Shown one piece after another: positions 43,998 to 57,327 of a stretch of DNA of 64,000 bases. Made by a program: the position numbers and the translations under genes. The DNA lies in the NCBI GenBank assembly GCA_010279815.1, contig QEOQ01000207.1:282962-346961 (forward strand), in the 5' to 3' direction. The notes below the pieces were generated by a model. It was given only the letters and a program-made list of their open reading frames with translations. It was not told the DNA's origin and searched no databases. The stretch's first letter is position 1. Each line of letters starts with the position of its first letter. The stretch comes from Brachionus plicatilis (lineage: Eukaryota; Rotifera; Eurotatoria; Ploima; Brachionidae).

Positions 43998-46900
43998 TTA
44001 ATTTCTTAATTTATCTCAATTTTTTTTTTAATTTGAAATAATTCTTGAAATTTTTCTTAATAATTTTTGACATGAATAAAAATTGGACATTTTTTATGAA
44101 ATCTAAATTAATTTAGCTTATAATTTTTAGATGATGGCTGAAAAGATTAAGAAAAATAAAAATTACTTGATCTTATTTTGAAGCTTAGGATTTTAAATGA
44201 CTGCCAAAGACACGATTAAAATTGGCTGATCAAAATTTTAATATTTAAATCTGCTTTAAAAACCGATTTGGATATAAAGGTGAAATAGAATCGTAAGATT
44301 ATGAATTTATATTTCGGAATTTGAAAACCTACTCATATTCATAAAATCACTCAGTCTTTTTTGTTATTATTTTTTGTAAACGGATATCTATTTAAAAAAT
44401 TAATTGTTTATGTTCATTTGTTTTTAATTTTTTAAAAAATGATTTGTAAATTAAAAAAATGCTTAAACGAACCTTTTAGCTAAAATTTCAGCAGAGCCTC
44501 CTCTCAGGAATAGAATCTAGATAAACTAATCTATTCATAAAAATGGCTATTGAAAATTGAAAATAAGCAAAAAATATTCACGATTTAAATAGTGAAATAG
44601 CATTAGAAGATTTTTTTTAAATTTTAGTCATCGTTGATTATCTGCTCAAAAATTTTTTATTTAGAAATAGTCAAAGCACCTTTAAAAACCAATTAAGATA
44701 CTGTTTTATTTATCAGTTAAAAAATTCATATTTATCAGAAATTTTTGTGTTTTTGATAAAATTTAATGCAATAAATTTTAATTAAGTCGTTTGCTAACAA
44801 ATCCTCATATTGAAAAATGATTTTTTTTTTATTATTTATTTATTTATTTATTTCAATGAACGCCTTGAAGGCCATGTAAAGTTATAAGATTAAAAAAAAG
44901 AAAATATAATAAGACAAAAAATTTGATAGTTTTTAAATAAACATATAAGAGAAATATTAGGAAAAAAAGGATCTAATTTGAAAGATGATTCATGTATTTT
45001 TATTTGGATGAGTCAATATTTTTTTTAAATGGCTAGTTATTTTTGATTCCAGTCTTTAAAAAAGGCTTTTTCAAAATTGCTGCCACGACTCACTAATTTG
45101 ACTGACAATGATGATCCTTTTGAAAAACTTGAATTATTACATTAAAGCTAGGAATTAAGAAAATGAATTATTGGCAGAAATAGAGTATCAGAGGTTGGAC
45201 CCATGTAGACTCGTTCTTATGGTCATACCATAAACCCAAAGCTCTATTATGAAAATTTAAAAACAAATAAAAGTATGTATAACGACTGAAAAATTGACGA
45301 GAGCTTGATGGACATTTATTTGGCCTTCATTTAGTATTTCTTAGTCAAAATCACAGTTTAATATTTCACTCCTAGAGGACTAAATTTTACTAACAAAGGC
45401 AAGTTGAAGCTGGATGCCACTAATTTTTTTAGCTAAAAACCATAATGGTTTATATTTGGAGATTATAAATTTTCTGCTTTTGTTTAATTAATAAATTAAA
45501 AACGATAAAAAAGGAAAAACATTTTGACTAAATATTTAATTAAATAAATTAAAAGTATAATTTTAAAAATCAAACAACATCTGCTTGATTCTAATAGAGA
45601 GTAGATATAAAAAAATAATTCGAAATTTAATCTGTACTTAAAACCAGAATAAAAAATATCTAAATTAATAACTTTATTTAATTAATTAAATTTGAATTTT
45701 AATTCTGTTAATTTTTTTAAACCGAATTAAAAGAATCCTTAAAAACCTGTTATAATAAACGAAATACAGATAAATTTTATTTGAAAAATTATAAATGAAC
45801 AAAAAATTTTAAGTCTAAAAGTTCAGTTGCCAAGAAATCAAAATATTATTGGTCCTTTAATTTGTTCAATTTATTTTATCACATTTTAATACTTAATTGA
45901 AAAAAATATTATAGATTATTCTTCAAATTATTAATTTTATGTATATGATTTATTTTCCTTAACATTTTCCATTTTTTTCCTATATTTGAGTAAAATTCTA
46001 CAAATATTGAAATTACTTTATATAGCATTGAATCACTTAGACTTTTAGAACCCATTGAATTTTCAAAAAGCTTCAGTTTCTTCTTTAAATTTAGTCGTAC
46101 AATCTGACATTTAAAAATTACTGAATATTTAATAGTTACTCTTGTTTAAACAATTAAAATTAAAATTCTTCATAATTACTTCATTAAAATAGACATTTTT
46201 GATGTGCTTTATTATATTTTGCTGTTAATTTAATTTAATTAGTCAATAATCAATCAAATAAAATAAACGACATTTCAAAAAATTTGGTAATGTATCAAAC
46301 TGACAAATCTGATTTTTAGATTTAAATATATCAAGATCGATTTGAACTTTTGAATTTAATTAATTTAATGAAATAATTTAATCAAAAAGTAAACAATAAA
46401 AAACAAAGAATCAGAATTTCAATTTTATCCTCATGAAAAAGAACGATGTTTAATGGCACAAAAATATCGATTTAAAAAAAAAACTTAAATTTTACAATTG
46501 ATTTATTAAATATCTGTTTTTTGAAAATAAAAATAATATTTTGTTAATCGATCATCACTATCTCGAAAAAGATTCAGTGAAAATTCAATTATCACCGGAA
46601 AGTTTTAAATATTTCCAATCGGATTATTGATTTTCCTGATTGAATTGCTGTTCTGATTAATGAAAAATAGTCCTTAAAAATTTAACACCTCAATCAGATT
46701 ACACTTCCTGGACTTGAGTCAGAAATAAATCCGAAAGTAACTAAAGTGTTCTTGTACTAAAATTATACTGAATTTTTCTATTTATATTTAAACAAAATTG
46801 AAAAGAATTCGACTGTCTTGAATATAATTTAGAATTTTGAATTTAGATTTCTAATTCCAACTAAATTTAAAAAAAACTGTTAATTAAAAAAATAACAATT

Positions 46901-49867
46901 TTATTTTTGATATTTTTGAATGAAATATCCAACATTTATTTTGCTCTGGAATCAAGCAAATTGATGTCTAATAAAATTGCCAAAATTTCTAACTTTTACA
47001 ATAGTTAATATTATCTCAATCTAAACTATTAAAATTTAAAAAATTCAAAATAAAAAAAATATCGTTGTTGTTTTTATCAATTTATTTAAAAACAATTAAC
47101 AATCGTTATATTTTTTACTTTCAGTTTTAAAAAAAATCAAGCCTAAAAAATTTCACAATCAATTCCAATTTAGCTGATTATTTTCAAATCTAAGTTTTAA
47201 GTTTCAATCATATGAAAGTACACCCGTCCAGCATATATACTTAATAAAAAATTTACAAAAAAAATTATTACAAAAAAAATTTTTCATATGATTGAATTCT
47301 TAATTTGAGAACTTTTTTACTTTTAAGAAATACAACAATTATTTAGGCTAGTTTTATGATAGATAAATGCAGTTTATAACTGAGATTAAACATTACTTAT
47401 GTTGTTTGCCTATTTTTTATTTCTAAATGAACAATAAAAATAGAAAGAAATAATCATCATCTTAAGTATTTTAAATTTTAAAGATAATTTTTTTTCGAAA
47501 TAAAAAAAATCATATTATTTGCGAAGTTAATAAAGACGAAAAAGAGTGTTAAAATTAAAACTCAGATAAAAATTGATTAGTATTGTGAAGAACAAGTGCT
47601 TTTAATTATCTTCAATGATTAATAAAAATTAATTTTTAGTTTGAAATTCATGCAAGAACTTTAGCTAAGCTTTTTTTTGGAAATTAATTTTTTTTGTTGT
47701 TTTCAATATTTTTTTTTATTAATTTACTCATTAATTAAAAATTTTCATTATTAATATTAAAATAATTATGTAAAATGCGGCGGCTAAAAAACATTGAGTG
47801 GGTTGTCAGACATAACATGACAGCTGATGTATTTAAGAGTTGCTCATCCATCATGCATGGTTTTAAAACTGTCTTTTGGAAGTGAGCTCATAAATTTAAG
47901 ATTATAATTTTATTTATTTGACTGATTTAACAAAGATATATACATTTTTAAAATAAAAAATTTTTGATTTAATTTTTCTTAAGAATTTTTTAATCAAATG
48001 AGCCAAACTTATGAAAAAATTTAATAAAAAATTTTCGAAAGTATACATACAAAATCCCAAAAAGATACAAAAGGATAAAATGACTTCCATATTGAAATTA
48101 CAAAATAATAATGATAATTGAATTCGTGACAAAAATACTAATAAATAATTTTACTAAAATTTCTCTAAATAATAAATAATTTTTGTAAAAACGATATCAT
48201 TTGATATGATATAATCATATGATATGTTTAAAAAGTTTAAATAAGGAATGGCAGAAATTTAGCTGTTTATATAAATGGAGACCAATTTATCAAAATTTAT
48301 CTTAAATAAATATTTTTAGACATTTATTATAATTAATCCGTATTAAAAAAATAATTTAAAATTACACTTCAATCCACGGTGACCCTGTTTTACAATTCAA
48401 TTTCGTTAAATAAATGTATAAAATTTAAAAAATTAAAAAAAAAAATTAAATTAAATATCTTTTTGATCAACACTAGAAGAACCTTATAATATAAAAATTA
48501 AACAATTGATTTTATCATGAATAAAATTTTTATTTAATCATTCAAAAATCTTAATTCTACATTTGAAAAATTAACAATCTACCTAATATTTAAGTATTTA
48601 AAACAAAAATATTGACCTATTATATTACTTAACTGACTTCTTTCATTCAAAAGCAAAAAATTTAATTGCTTCTTTAACAAATACACCAGCTTTTCATCAT
48701 TTTTTATGGATTAAATATTCGTAATTTCGAATTTTAATTTTTTATTAAATTAATAAACTCAAATAAAGAAAATGGATCTAATGACTAAGTGGTGTATCAA
48801 GTGTTATATTGATTCAGTTAAAATTATATTATTTTAAAATGGATTTTACTTGTTTTCATATCACCAATTTTACGACTAAAATTTATAATGCGGTCATTTT
48901 TTCGGTTTTACAATTATTTTGTAGCAATTAATTTTCCTTTTAATTAATAAATTCTAAGAAAATGAACCATTTTTTGTCACATTCAATATAAATTCAATTA
49001 TTTAAATTGTTTAATAACATCAAATGGACAACATTATCTTTCAATTGAAAATAATAAAAATTATATCTTTCATTTACTTTCGAAGAAAGTTATATTGAAT
49101 TATACTTAAATTTTAATTCAGAAAAAATTACCAAAAAACAAAGAAGAATGAAAAAATTACTAAATCTTAAGACAAGTAAAAAATTGAAATAAGATTATTT
49201 CTCTTTTAAATTTAATGAAATTTTTGAGACAAGAGTTTTTTTCAAAAGCTGAAATAACTGATTTAGACTGATTATTAGTTGAGAAATCAGAGAATTATTT
49301 AAGTTACATATAGCCTCTTTATGAATGTTACAAGAGAATAATTTTTATTGAATTTTAAATATAATTACGGCAATACTCGAATTTTATTTCTTGATGTCAT
49401 TTATTTAAAAATGAACTCTCTTTACGTAGACAATTTTTGAAATTTAATCTTCCGGTGTCTATACATAAGGCAATAGAATGAAAATTTTGAAATTAATCTT
49501 TTTAAATGCTTAAATTTTAATTATTCAATTATTGTTATTAATAATTAATTATTTTATTCGAAATATAAAAAAAAATTTTATTTCTAATTATTTTATTTCT
49601 TTAGAAAATTTGTTCATTATTAATGCTTTTTTAATTTGAAAAAAATCGACCAAAATTTGAAAAATTTATTTTAACTTTCACACATACATAATAAAATAAA
49701 AAAGTCTAATTTTCAATAAATTTTACAGTTACATTTAAAATTTTCAAATTAAAAATGTAATAAAAAAATAATTTTCTCAAAAACTGCAATAAATATTTTT
49801 ATTTTAAGCTTATTAGAAAAAGAAATAAATTATCAAAAACACTTCAAAACAAATATTAGCAAAACGC
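43998..49867. other. Gene-poor AT-rich region of about 5.9 kb
   Basis: No gene supported. It contains a retroelement-like tail at 44821-44880, a slightly GC-richer block at about 45060-45430 that may be its decayed body, and a GC-richer island at about 47776-47890 with a TATTTAAG word and a short hairpin (GTTGTCA/TGACAGC). A 72-codon minus-strand frame at 47914-48132 is hydrophobic but unrecognised. Confidence 0.35.
44821..44880 (-). repeat. 3' tail of a second retroelement family, minus orientation
   Basis: Read on the minus strand: CTTCAAGGCGTTCATTGAAA followed by a run of AAAT units and poly-A. A related tail occurs at 61087-61113, also minus (AAGGCGTTTACTGAAATAA). Tandem AAAT tails are typical of LINE or SINE 3' ends. 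No coding body could be read. Confidence 0.5.
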
Positions 49868-52800
49868 TTAATCACATATGTACGGGTCAGTATCAATTCT
49901 TTGAACAAATACATTGGTGGTTTCGTCGTCGTTTTGGTAATCAATCATTTCTTTTTGTTCAACAATTTCTTTTGATAATTTTGAGCTTACTGGCTTTTCA
50001 TTTGGATGTTTTAAAGTTATCTTAATAAAAACAAAAAATAATAAGAAAATTCTAAATTTAAATTAATTACATTAAACTTGAGCGGATCTGATTCATGTTT
50101 TGTCAGCACAACATTAACTGGAGTGAACAACTCCAGTTTTTGAATTGCTTCTTCTCTATGTTTATCAGTAACCTTCCATTTGAAAGAAAGTTCCTGTTTT
50201 GAGTCACTATTGACATAATTAATACTCTCTTCAATTATATCCAATTTGTCACAATAAATTCTTTTTGATATTCCAAGATCAACTATCAAAACATCAAATG
50301 AATGATCTTTAATTTGAATTACACAAGCAACTTCTTCCAAGGGACCACATTCGTTGACAAAAAGTGCAAAGAACATTTCGGAACTTTTCTCGGAGCAAAT
50401 TCTAGCACTATACTTTTTGTCATTGCAGTTCTCAGCAATTGTTTGCAAAAAAGTTGGATCACGAGAAGTCTCAGTACAATGGCCTAGCGAAGCTGCAAGA
50501 AGACGGTGCACCAAGATATCTGGATAGCGACGGATCGGAGAAGTAAAATGAGTGTACAAAGGAACAGCTAAACCATAATGATAAAATTGCTCTTTTGGTA
50601 TGTTACTCCCTGAGCAAAAGTATTGAGCAAGTTGCATAGTTTTGGTCAACAAACATGTTAAAGTTAACGATGACAGCGTACTATCTTGCTGAATTGTTTC
50701 CAAAAAAGCTTGAATCGAGTTTGATGATGTCACGTCACAGTCAAAGCCATTTGATTTAATTGTTTCACTCAAATCGGTTAGTTGCTTTAAATTTGGGGTC
50801 GGATGACGTCGCAGAATAGCTTTAAGCGGAAATTGTTCATAAATATGATGAGCTACTGCGATATTTGCCAGCAACATAAATTCTTCGACTAAACGGTTGC
50901 TATCTTTTTGCTGATAGACCGAGTAGCCGAATGGAAGACCTGAGTCTTTGTTAAGTACATAATTTAATTTTACTTGGTTAAGTACCAAGCATCCGTTTTT
51001 GAAACGTTTTTGTCTCAAAGCTTTGGCAATCTAAACAAGAAATTTAAATGAAGTCAACATTTTTAGTTTTTTTTTTTATAATTATTAAGAATAAGGAGTT
51101 CAATTTTAAATATATTTAAATAAAGCTGCTTGAGTTCATAATATCATTGAAATCAGAATTTCTAATTTTAGACTTCAAATACCTAATCTACGTAATTGAA
51201 AAATTAATAAAATTGAAATTTTTTAATTTTTTTCATTCTGTTAAGATTTATCAGAGAAAAAATATAAAATTAAGAAAATGTTTCGTTTTGGATTTTAAAT
51301 TTTAATTTTTTAATATAAAACTGCTTCACATGTTTGAACATTTAGCAAATCAAAAAATTGATTAATTCTCAAAAAAAAAAAACAGAAATTGTTGAAATAT
51401 AACTTGTTTTAAAAATTAAAACTTGAAAAGTTTTCAAAACTTTAATTATCAAAAGAAATTTATAGACTTAATAAGTTATTTAATTCATTTTGAAATAAAT
51501 TCATATTTGATTTTCACAATCTTTAAATTATAGCATATTTCAAAAATAAATATTTATCGTTTAACGATTATTAGTCACGAGATAACCAAATTATGACCCC
51601 TTAAAATCATTTAGTCGGACTGACTTAATTTTTTTCTAATCTTTTAAAACCAAGTCTTTAAATTAAAAAAATGAAAATATTTTCAAGATTCCTTGCCAAT
51701 TTGATGAAAAAATTTATAATTATTTAATCACTAATATTTATTTATCAATTTAAAAAAAAATTTTATTCTTTCTCATGGTTTTAAATGCCAGAGTAACCAA
51801 AGCAGCGCTACATTTTAGGATTTGAATAAAAATTTTGAAATAAAAGCAATAAAAAACGATGAGAAATTTTTAAATTCATTTATTTTAACTTAGCACATTA
51901 AAATAATGAGTCGGGTCAATTTGACCCGCCGGGCTTTCAAGTATAAATTTTTTTTTACTATTCAGATAAATTTAAACCATAAAGTAACATAAAATTTTAA
52001 TTATTTTTGAAATACGAATTAAAGTGAAAAAAAATTTTTAATATCTTTTTCAAAGTTTAAAACCTAAAATTGGGTCAATTTGACCTGCCCAGCTTTCTAG
52101 TGATAAGTTTTAGGATTTATGTAGGGATATCACTAGTTTGAAGTAAAGAATTAAATATTTAAATAATAGAAACATACATTATTTAAAATGTCTATTATTT
52201 TGTTCAAAAACAATGTTTTGATGACCTTGTTTTCAAAGTCGAGTTAGGACAGCTGAAATTGGAATTTAAGCAAAAATTCAACAATTTTTCAATTTTCAAT
52301 TTCTAATTTACTTTTTAGGCTTCGAATTAAAAAGTTTAAATAATCACAACTTGTATTTTTAAAATAATGTCTAATTCAGATTTCAAATTTTTAGACTTTA
52401 ATAATTAAAACAGGATGCATATTAACTCGTCATATCATTAGTTAAATTGTCATATTAGAATAAATATTATCACAATATGGATATTTAAAAGAATTGTAAA
52501 ATTTCATACAAAACTTCCAATACAAAAAGAAAAAAATCTTATAATTTTTGTTTTAATGGTTAAAAACTTTTTCTGAAGATAAAACAAAGTGAAACAACTT
52601 TTTTTATTAAAGAAAATACAAATTTTTAACATTTGAACAAAAGTAGTAAGATTTTTTTCTACTTGTATCCGAAGTTTGGTATGAAATTTCACAATGTCGT
52701 AATTAAATTAAAAAATTTGATTAATTAATAGTAATTATTAATTAAAACTTTAACTAATAGTTATCTAATCTTCTAATTTTTATAGGACAATCAATTTTTC

Positions 52801-55198
52801 TTTATATGATGATTTAATTATTTATATGACGGCTAAATATTTTACTTTATTATTTTATTTAAATTAATTTAACATGTTTGCGATGGGAAAAACTTTATAT
52901 AAAAATGAATTTGTAGTTAACATAATTTCTAGAAGAGAAGACAAAAGTTAATGGAAGAAATTAATTTAAAAAATTTCTAATCTTTTTAAAATTTAATTCC
53001 AACATAAAATTTTAAATCTATGCTTAAAATTGTTTAATTTAGTTTAAAAAATTAATAATAACTATCTATAAACACTAAGTAAAAATAAGAGAATGGAGTG
53101 AATCTTTTATGTGATTCATATTTTCATTCCTTGAAGATCGTGTTCGATAAAGCATCTACTGCAACTTTCAGTAGGTAAAATTTTTTTAAGTGAAAAATTT
53201 AAAAAGATTTTCTTAGAGCCTTTGACATATTTTCGATTCAAATGCATGTTAATATTTTATAGGGACACTAATCAAATTAATCAAAATGAGAAAATTATTA
53301 GAAAAAATAAAAGAAAAATTATGCTTGTCAATCTCTTGGTAAAAAAAAAACTCTAATTTAAAATAAATACTTACACTTTGAAGATTTAGAATAGTAGTTT
53401 TTATCTGAGTTAAATTGAATTCTTTACGAATTGGCGGAAATTCAGCTAAATCAAAATTTTTCTCCGGATTTTCTATAACTTTCTGTGCATGATCGTAGCT
53501 TAGCTTAACAGCAGAATTTATTACTGTCTTTCCAAACCATTCATCAACTATATCTCCATTGGATCTCACTTTCCAAATTACTGAAAAAGTCAATCTATCC
53601 GTGTCCGGATTCAGACTGCACAACTGCTCACACAAAAGACGCGGAAGCATTGGGATTACTTTTTGCACCAAGTATACACTAGTGGCTCTCTCACAAGCAC
53701 ATTTGTCTATCGGGCTGTCCTCATTTACAAAATAGCTTACATCAGCTATATGAACACCTACTTCAAATAAATCGTCTTCTAATTGAACACAATGCAAAGC
53801 ATCATCCAAATCCCTGGCAGTTGCTGGATCAATAGTAAATATGCACACATTCCTCAAGTCTTTTCTGTAGTCGAATTCTTCTTGAGGAATGGACCAAGGT
53901 GTTGCAGGCAAAGATTGTATAACCTCATCAGTAAACTCTGAATAATCAATTCCATTTTCCATTAGAATAGCCTCAGTCTCTGCCTCAATGTTTCCATCCT
54001 GACCAATCGATCGCTTCAGCTCTCCAATTGCATATTTTGAATTGGACGGTATGTCCAATATTTGAGCCATAAATAAAGTGTTTGCGTATATTTGGGGATT
54101 TTGGTAGAAATCTGACGGACACTCGTCCAATTTTATTTTCATTCGAGGAATTCTTGAATCATTGGGCGAGAACAAAGCAAATTCTTTGTTTTTATCTTGG
54201 AACAGCTTCAAGTGTCCCACTGCCCAGCGATTGTTCTTTTTTTCAATAATTCCAACAACAAATCCTGTACGCTGCAACCAATTATTCGGAATTTTGTCCA
54301 ACAGTTCTTTGCGTGAAAAGCATAGTGGTGCAAGATCGATTAGATCTTTTTTTTCATTTTGATTTCGGCCATTTTTTGTTTCTTCATTTTTTTTTATCAA
54401 ATTATCTAGACTTCCATTTAAATTAACTTCTCGTTGAAAATGGCTGATCACTTCCACAATTTTTCTCTTAAACACATCGACCACTTTCCAAGAATACTTC
54501 TCTTTAAGCTTTACAGCAACTACATCGTTGTTAAGGGCTCGATTTCTATCTTTTAAGCCATTTATATAGATGTCCGAGCCTCCACTCTTTACAAAAAATA
54601 AAAATACTCTCCAATTTAAATTTCAAAAAAACCTTACTGGGTCCGTCAAAAAAGCATCCTCGTAGCTACGTGGATTAATTCTTAGTTTTCCATTTAATAA
54701 AGTTCCGTTGCTCAAACCCTCTGCTATGGAACCGGGATCCCAATACTGATCATAGACAATTTGCTGACTATTCACAGAGGACACTGCAGAGGCGGATTTT
54801 TTCATTTGATTTTTTTTTGGGCTCATTTTTGACTCAATTGTTTGTGAGTTTTTATCTCGTTTAAAATTCTGCTTTGCAAATTTATCCTCATTGTCAATAA
54901 AATTTTTAGGACTAAATTTGCTCGTTTTGTTCCAATTTGAAATTTTGTCATTTGATGTTGTCCTAAAATTTTGTCTGACAGATGTTTTGTAGGGTGCTTG
55001 GCTCAAGCTAACCAAATTCGGAGGTGGAATAGAAATTTTAACCGGCTTAGTTTTATCTTTAATTTCAGTTTTCGAATTGATTTGTTTGAAGTTTTGGTCG
55101 TTATCAAGCTTTATCGAGCTCATTTTTTGCTCTATTACAAAACTTGTTGTTTTTACTTCAATAATTGAGTTGTCAATTGCTTGGATATCGTTTTCCAT
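49868..55198 (-). CDS. DIS3L2: DIS3-like exonuclease 2, four exons
   Basis: 3'-5' exoribonuclease of the RNase II/RNB family that degrades oligouridylated RNAs in the cytoplasm. Exons 54638-55198, 53375-54586, 50071-51030 and 49868-50020 join in frame to 961 residues. A low-complexity N-terminus (about 1-150) leads to cold-shock-type OB folds starting near YDQYWDPGSIAEGLSNG. The RNB centre reads IDPATARDLDDAL (about 435-447), whose aspartates bind the metals. HIADVSYFV, ATSVYLVQKVIPMLPRLLCE and THFTSPIRRYPDILVHRLLA (about 750) follow, then an S1-like C-terminus. There is no PIN domain, which separates it from DIS3 and DIS3L1. Intron 2 (51031-53374, 2.34 kb) is far longer than the others and contains repeat motifs. 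Confidence 0.95.
51912..52101. repeat. Two direct copies of a near-palindromic GGGTCAATTTGACC motif in DIS3L2 intron 2
   Basis: Copy 1 (51912-51942) reads CGGGTCAATTTGACCCG then CCGGGCTTTC; copy 2 (52072-52101) reads GGGTCAATTTGACC then TGCCCAGCTTTC. The complement (GAAAGC..GG..GGTCAAATTGACCC) resembles ends of some piggyBac-like elements, but no TTAA-flanked element with opposed ends could be delimited. Confidence 0.5.
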
Positions 55199-55391
55199 TT
55201 TGTATTTTTTGATAAAAATTTCACTTGTAAAACGTTTGATTTTACTTTGGGAAACAATGCGAATCTTATATTAAATTTATTATTTCTAAAAATTATGAAA
55301 TTAAATTTAAATATATAACATATTCTTAATTAAGTATATTTATTGCAGTTTTAAGTTAATTTTGGTTCAATTTTTAAATTCATTAAACATT

Positions 55392-55428
55392 ATTTATTTG
55401 TTTAACTGTGACGAGCTAAAGCTCCTTA
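55392..55428 (-). repeat. Isolated LINE 3' tail, minus orientation
   Basis: On the minus strand this reads AAGGAGCTTTAGCTCGTCAC then AGTTAAACAAATAAATA, the same 3' terminus as the LINE copies ending near 900 and 29270. Extremely 5'-truncated insertion. Confidence 0.6.
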
Positions 55429-56030
55429 TGATTAGAAAAAAATTAAAAAATATTAATTGAAATTAAACCAAAAGTAGCAATTAAACGATGGAAAATTTTC
55501 CATCTAGAAATAAAAATTGGGATTTTTAATCAATATAATCATACTCTAGAATAACGAAATGTCAATAATTACGAAATTCTACACAAATAAATAATCTAAA
55601 TGAACTTTACAAAATAAATTTTTAAGGCCCAAAATTTTTATATTTTAATAAAAAACAATCTTTTAAAAAATTACTTTTCTAAACTTAGTATGTTTAATAG
55701 TTTTTTGCTTAACTAATTGAAACGTATTTTCAATTAATTTAGATTATTTTTTTTGAAATAGCGGTATTTTCATTAAAAATGGCGGTATCAAATTAAAAAT
55801 TATACGCCAAATTTCAATACTTAATGGCAATAATTAGCTTGCACATTAAAATGGATCAAATTTTTAAATTTTAAACCTTTAAAAGGATCAATTATTTCCA
55901 TTGTGTAAAAAACCAGGAAAGATCTATAGTATTAACAAATCTTTAGAGTTAACATCTCCTATCAATTTAACCATAAAAATCTATTGCGGTCTAAATTTAA
56001 GTGAGAACAAAATTTTTTAGCTGATAAATT

Positions 56031-56499
56031 GTGAAGTTTGGTACAAAAATCAAAAACAAAATATTAAAAATGCCAAAGCTCAATTTCTGAAGGGCCAAAA
56101 CATGTTCTGTAAATTGTAGCATCTGATGATGAACAAGATCCTTTGTTCCACCATTATACTAATTTTTTAAAACTGCAAAATTTTGAACATTGTGAATTTT
56201 AGTACAAAAAACAAAAACAAAAAAAAATATAAAAAAACGCTATAACTGCTGTGCAAATTTAGCAAATGATACATCCTTTGTACCACCAAAAGTTGAATTG
56301 GATTTTTAATATGACATTATATCCCAAATTTTCAATTTTCTGAGTTTTGCAGATTTATTGCAGAATTTTGTAGAATCAGTATATTGGTGGTACAAAGGAT
56401 ATATCAGTTGCTACAATTTACAGAACATATTTTGGTCCTTCAGAACTTAAAATTTCGTACTTTTAATACTATGTTTTTGATTTTTGTACCAAACTTCAT
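56031..56499. mobile_element. Foldback-type element with inverted arms and an internal direct copy
   Basis: The arm at 56031-56160 and its inverted counterpart at 56379-56499 share long near-identical stretches (GAAGTTTGGTACAAAAATCA, ATGTTCTGTAAATTGTAGCA, CCTTTGT and CCACCA). A third, more diverged copy in the same direction as the left arm occupies 56192-56287. Such inverted arms with an internal tandem copy are typical of foldback or MITE-like elements. No coding capacity or clear target duplication. Confidence 0.7.
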
Positions 56500-56806
56500 A
56501 ATGCCCTTGCAATATTAATTTAGAATTATTTTTTATTTGAAACTGAAAAAAATATTTGAAACATCGCACTTATTAAATGTTATTTCAACATTGGATACAT
56601 TTTGTAATTTAAACGCAAAAAATTAAACCAATTCAATTTCCATATTAATTTTAAATGATTTTATTAAAGTTATTAGTTAAAATAATTAAAAAATTAAAAA
56701 TAAACTTTTCTTTTCTTCAAAAATTAATAAAAGAACACAATTTATACATCTATAAAGAATTTAATCGAATTTTCTTAAAGAGATAATTAAGAGATAATTT
56801 TAATTA

Positions 56807-56975
56807 TTGGTTCGGGCAGTAGTTCGGCTGGTTCGGTTCGGTTCGGTTCGGCTGATGGTTCGGTTCGGTACGGTTCGGCCGCTGGTTCGGCTGGTTCGGT
56901 TCGGTTCGGTACGGCGCCGCTTATGGTACGGTACGGCACCGCTTATGGTACGGTTCGGCGGTCGCGACCTTAGGG
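56807..56975. repeat. GC-rich degenerate TTCGG / TACGG repeat
   Basis: A run of TTCGG pentamers broken by GGTACGG, GCTGGTTCGG and GCGCCGCTTATGGTACGG units. The last occurs twice, so there is a higher-order period. It is open in more than one frame on both strands only because of its repetitive composition. It is one of the few strongly GC-rich tracts in the window. Confidence 0.8.
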
Positions 56976-57327
56976 GGCATGTCGTTTTTGAAATACCCAC
57001 TGTAAATTTACGAAATAAAAATAGGTACAAATGAACAAAAAAAATAAATATTGTATATTTTTTTGTCCATTTAAATTTAGTACTGTTGGTAAAATCTAGC
57101 ATAAAAATTATTGAAAACAAACTGAATTCTTAGAATTAATAAAGATCTGATTCTAAAATCAGAAATTAAAAAAAAGTAAAGTTTGATTTATTTTTAAACA
57201 AAATTTTATAAGTTAAATTTAAACATATAAAAGCATATAAAATGCATTAGCACATGACAAATTCTGTAGTATAAATTTTAAATTATTTTTGTTTAGATTA
57301 AGAATTTTAGTTATATTTTACAAAGAA

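Larger units (their letters stand above)
55199..57327. other. Divergent intergenic region between DIS3L2 and MTPAP
   Basis: Apart from the repeats listed separately (55392-55428, 56031-56499, 56807-56975), the sequence is AT-rich with no gene seen. Confidence 0.45.

Noticed and set aside
48177..48235. ATGATAT-rich stretch as a regulatory palindrome array
   Set aside because: Simple AT-rich sequence of this kind is expected by chance in this composition.
56800..57120. Arg/Pro/Thr-rich ORFs on both strands over the TTCGG repeat
   Set aside because: They are products of a pentamer repeat with no start context or homology; open frames are expected from the repeat.
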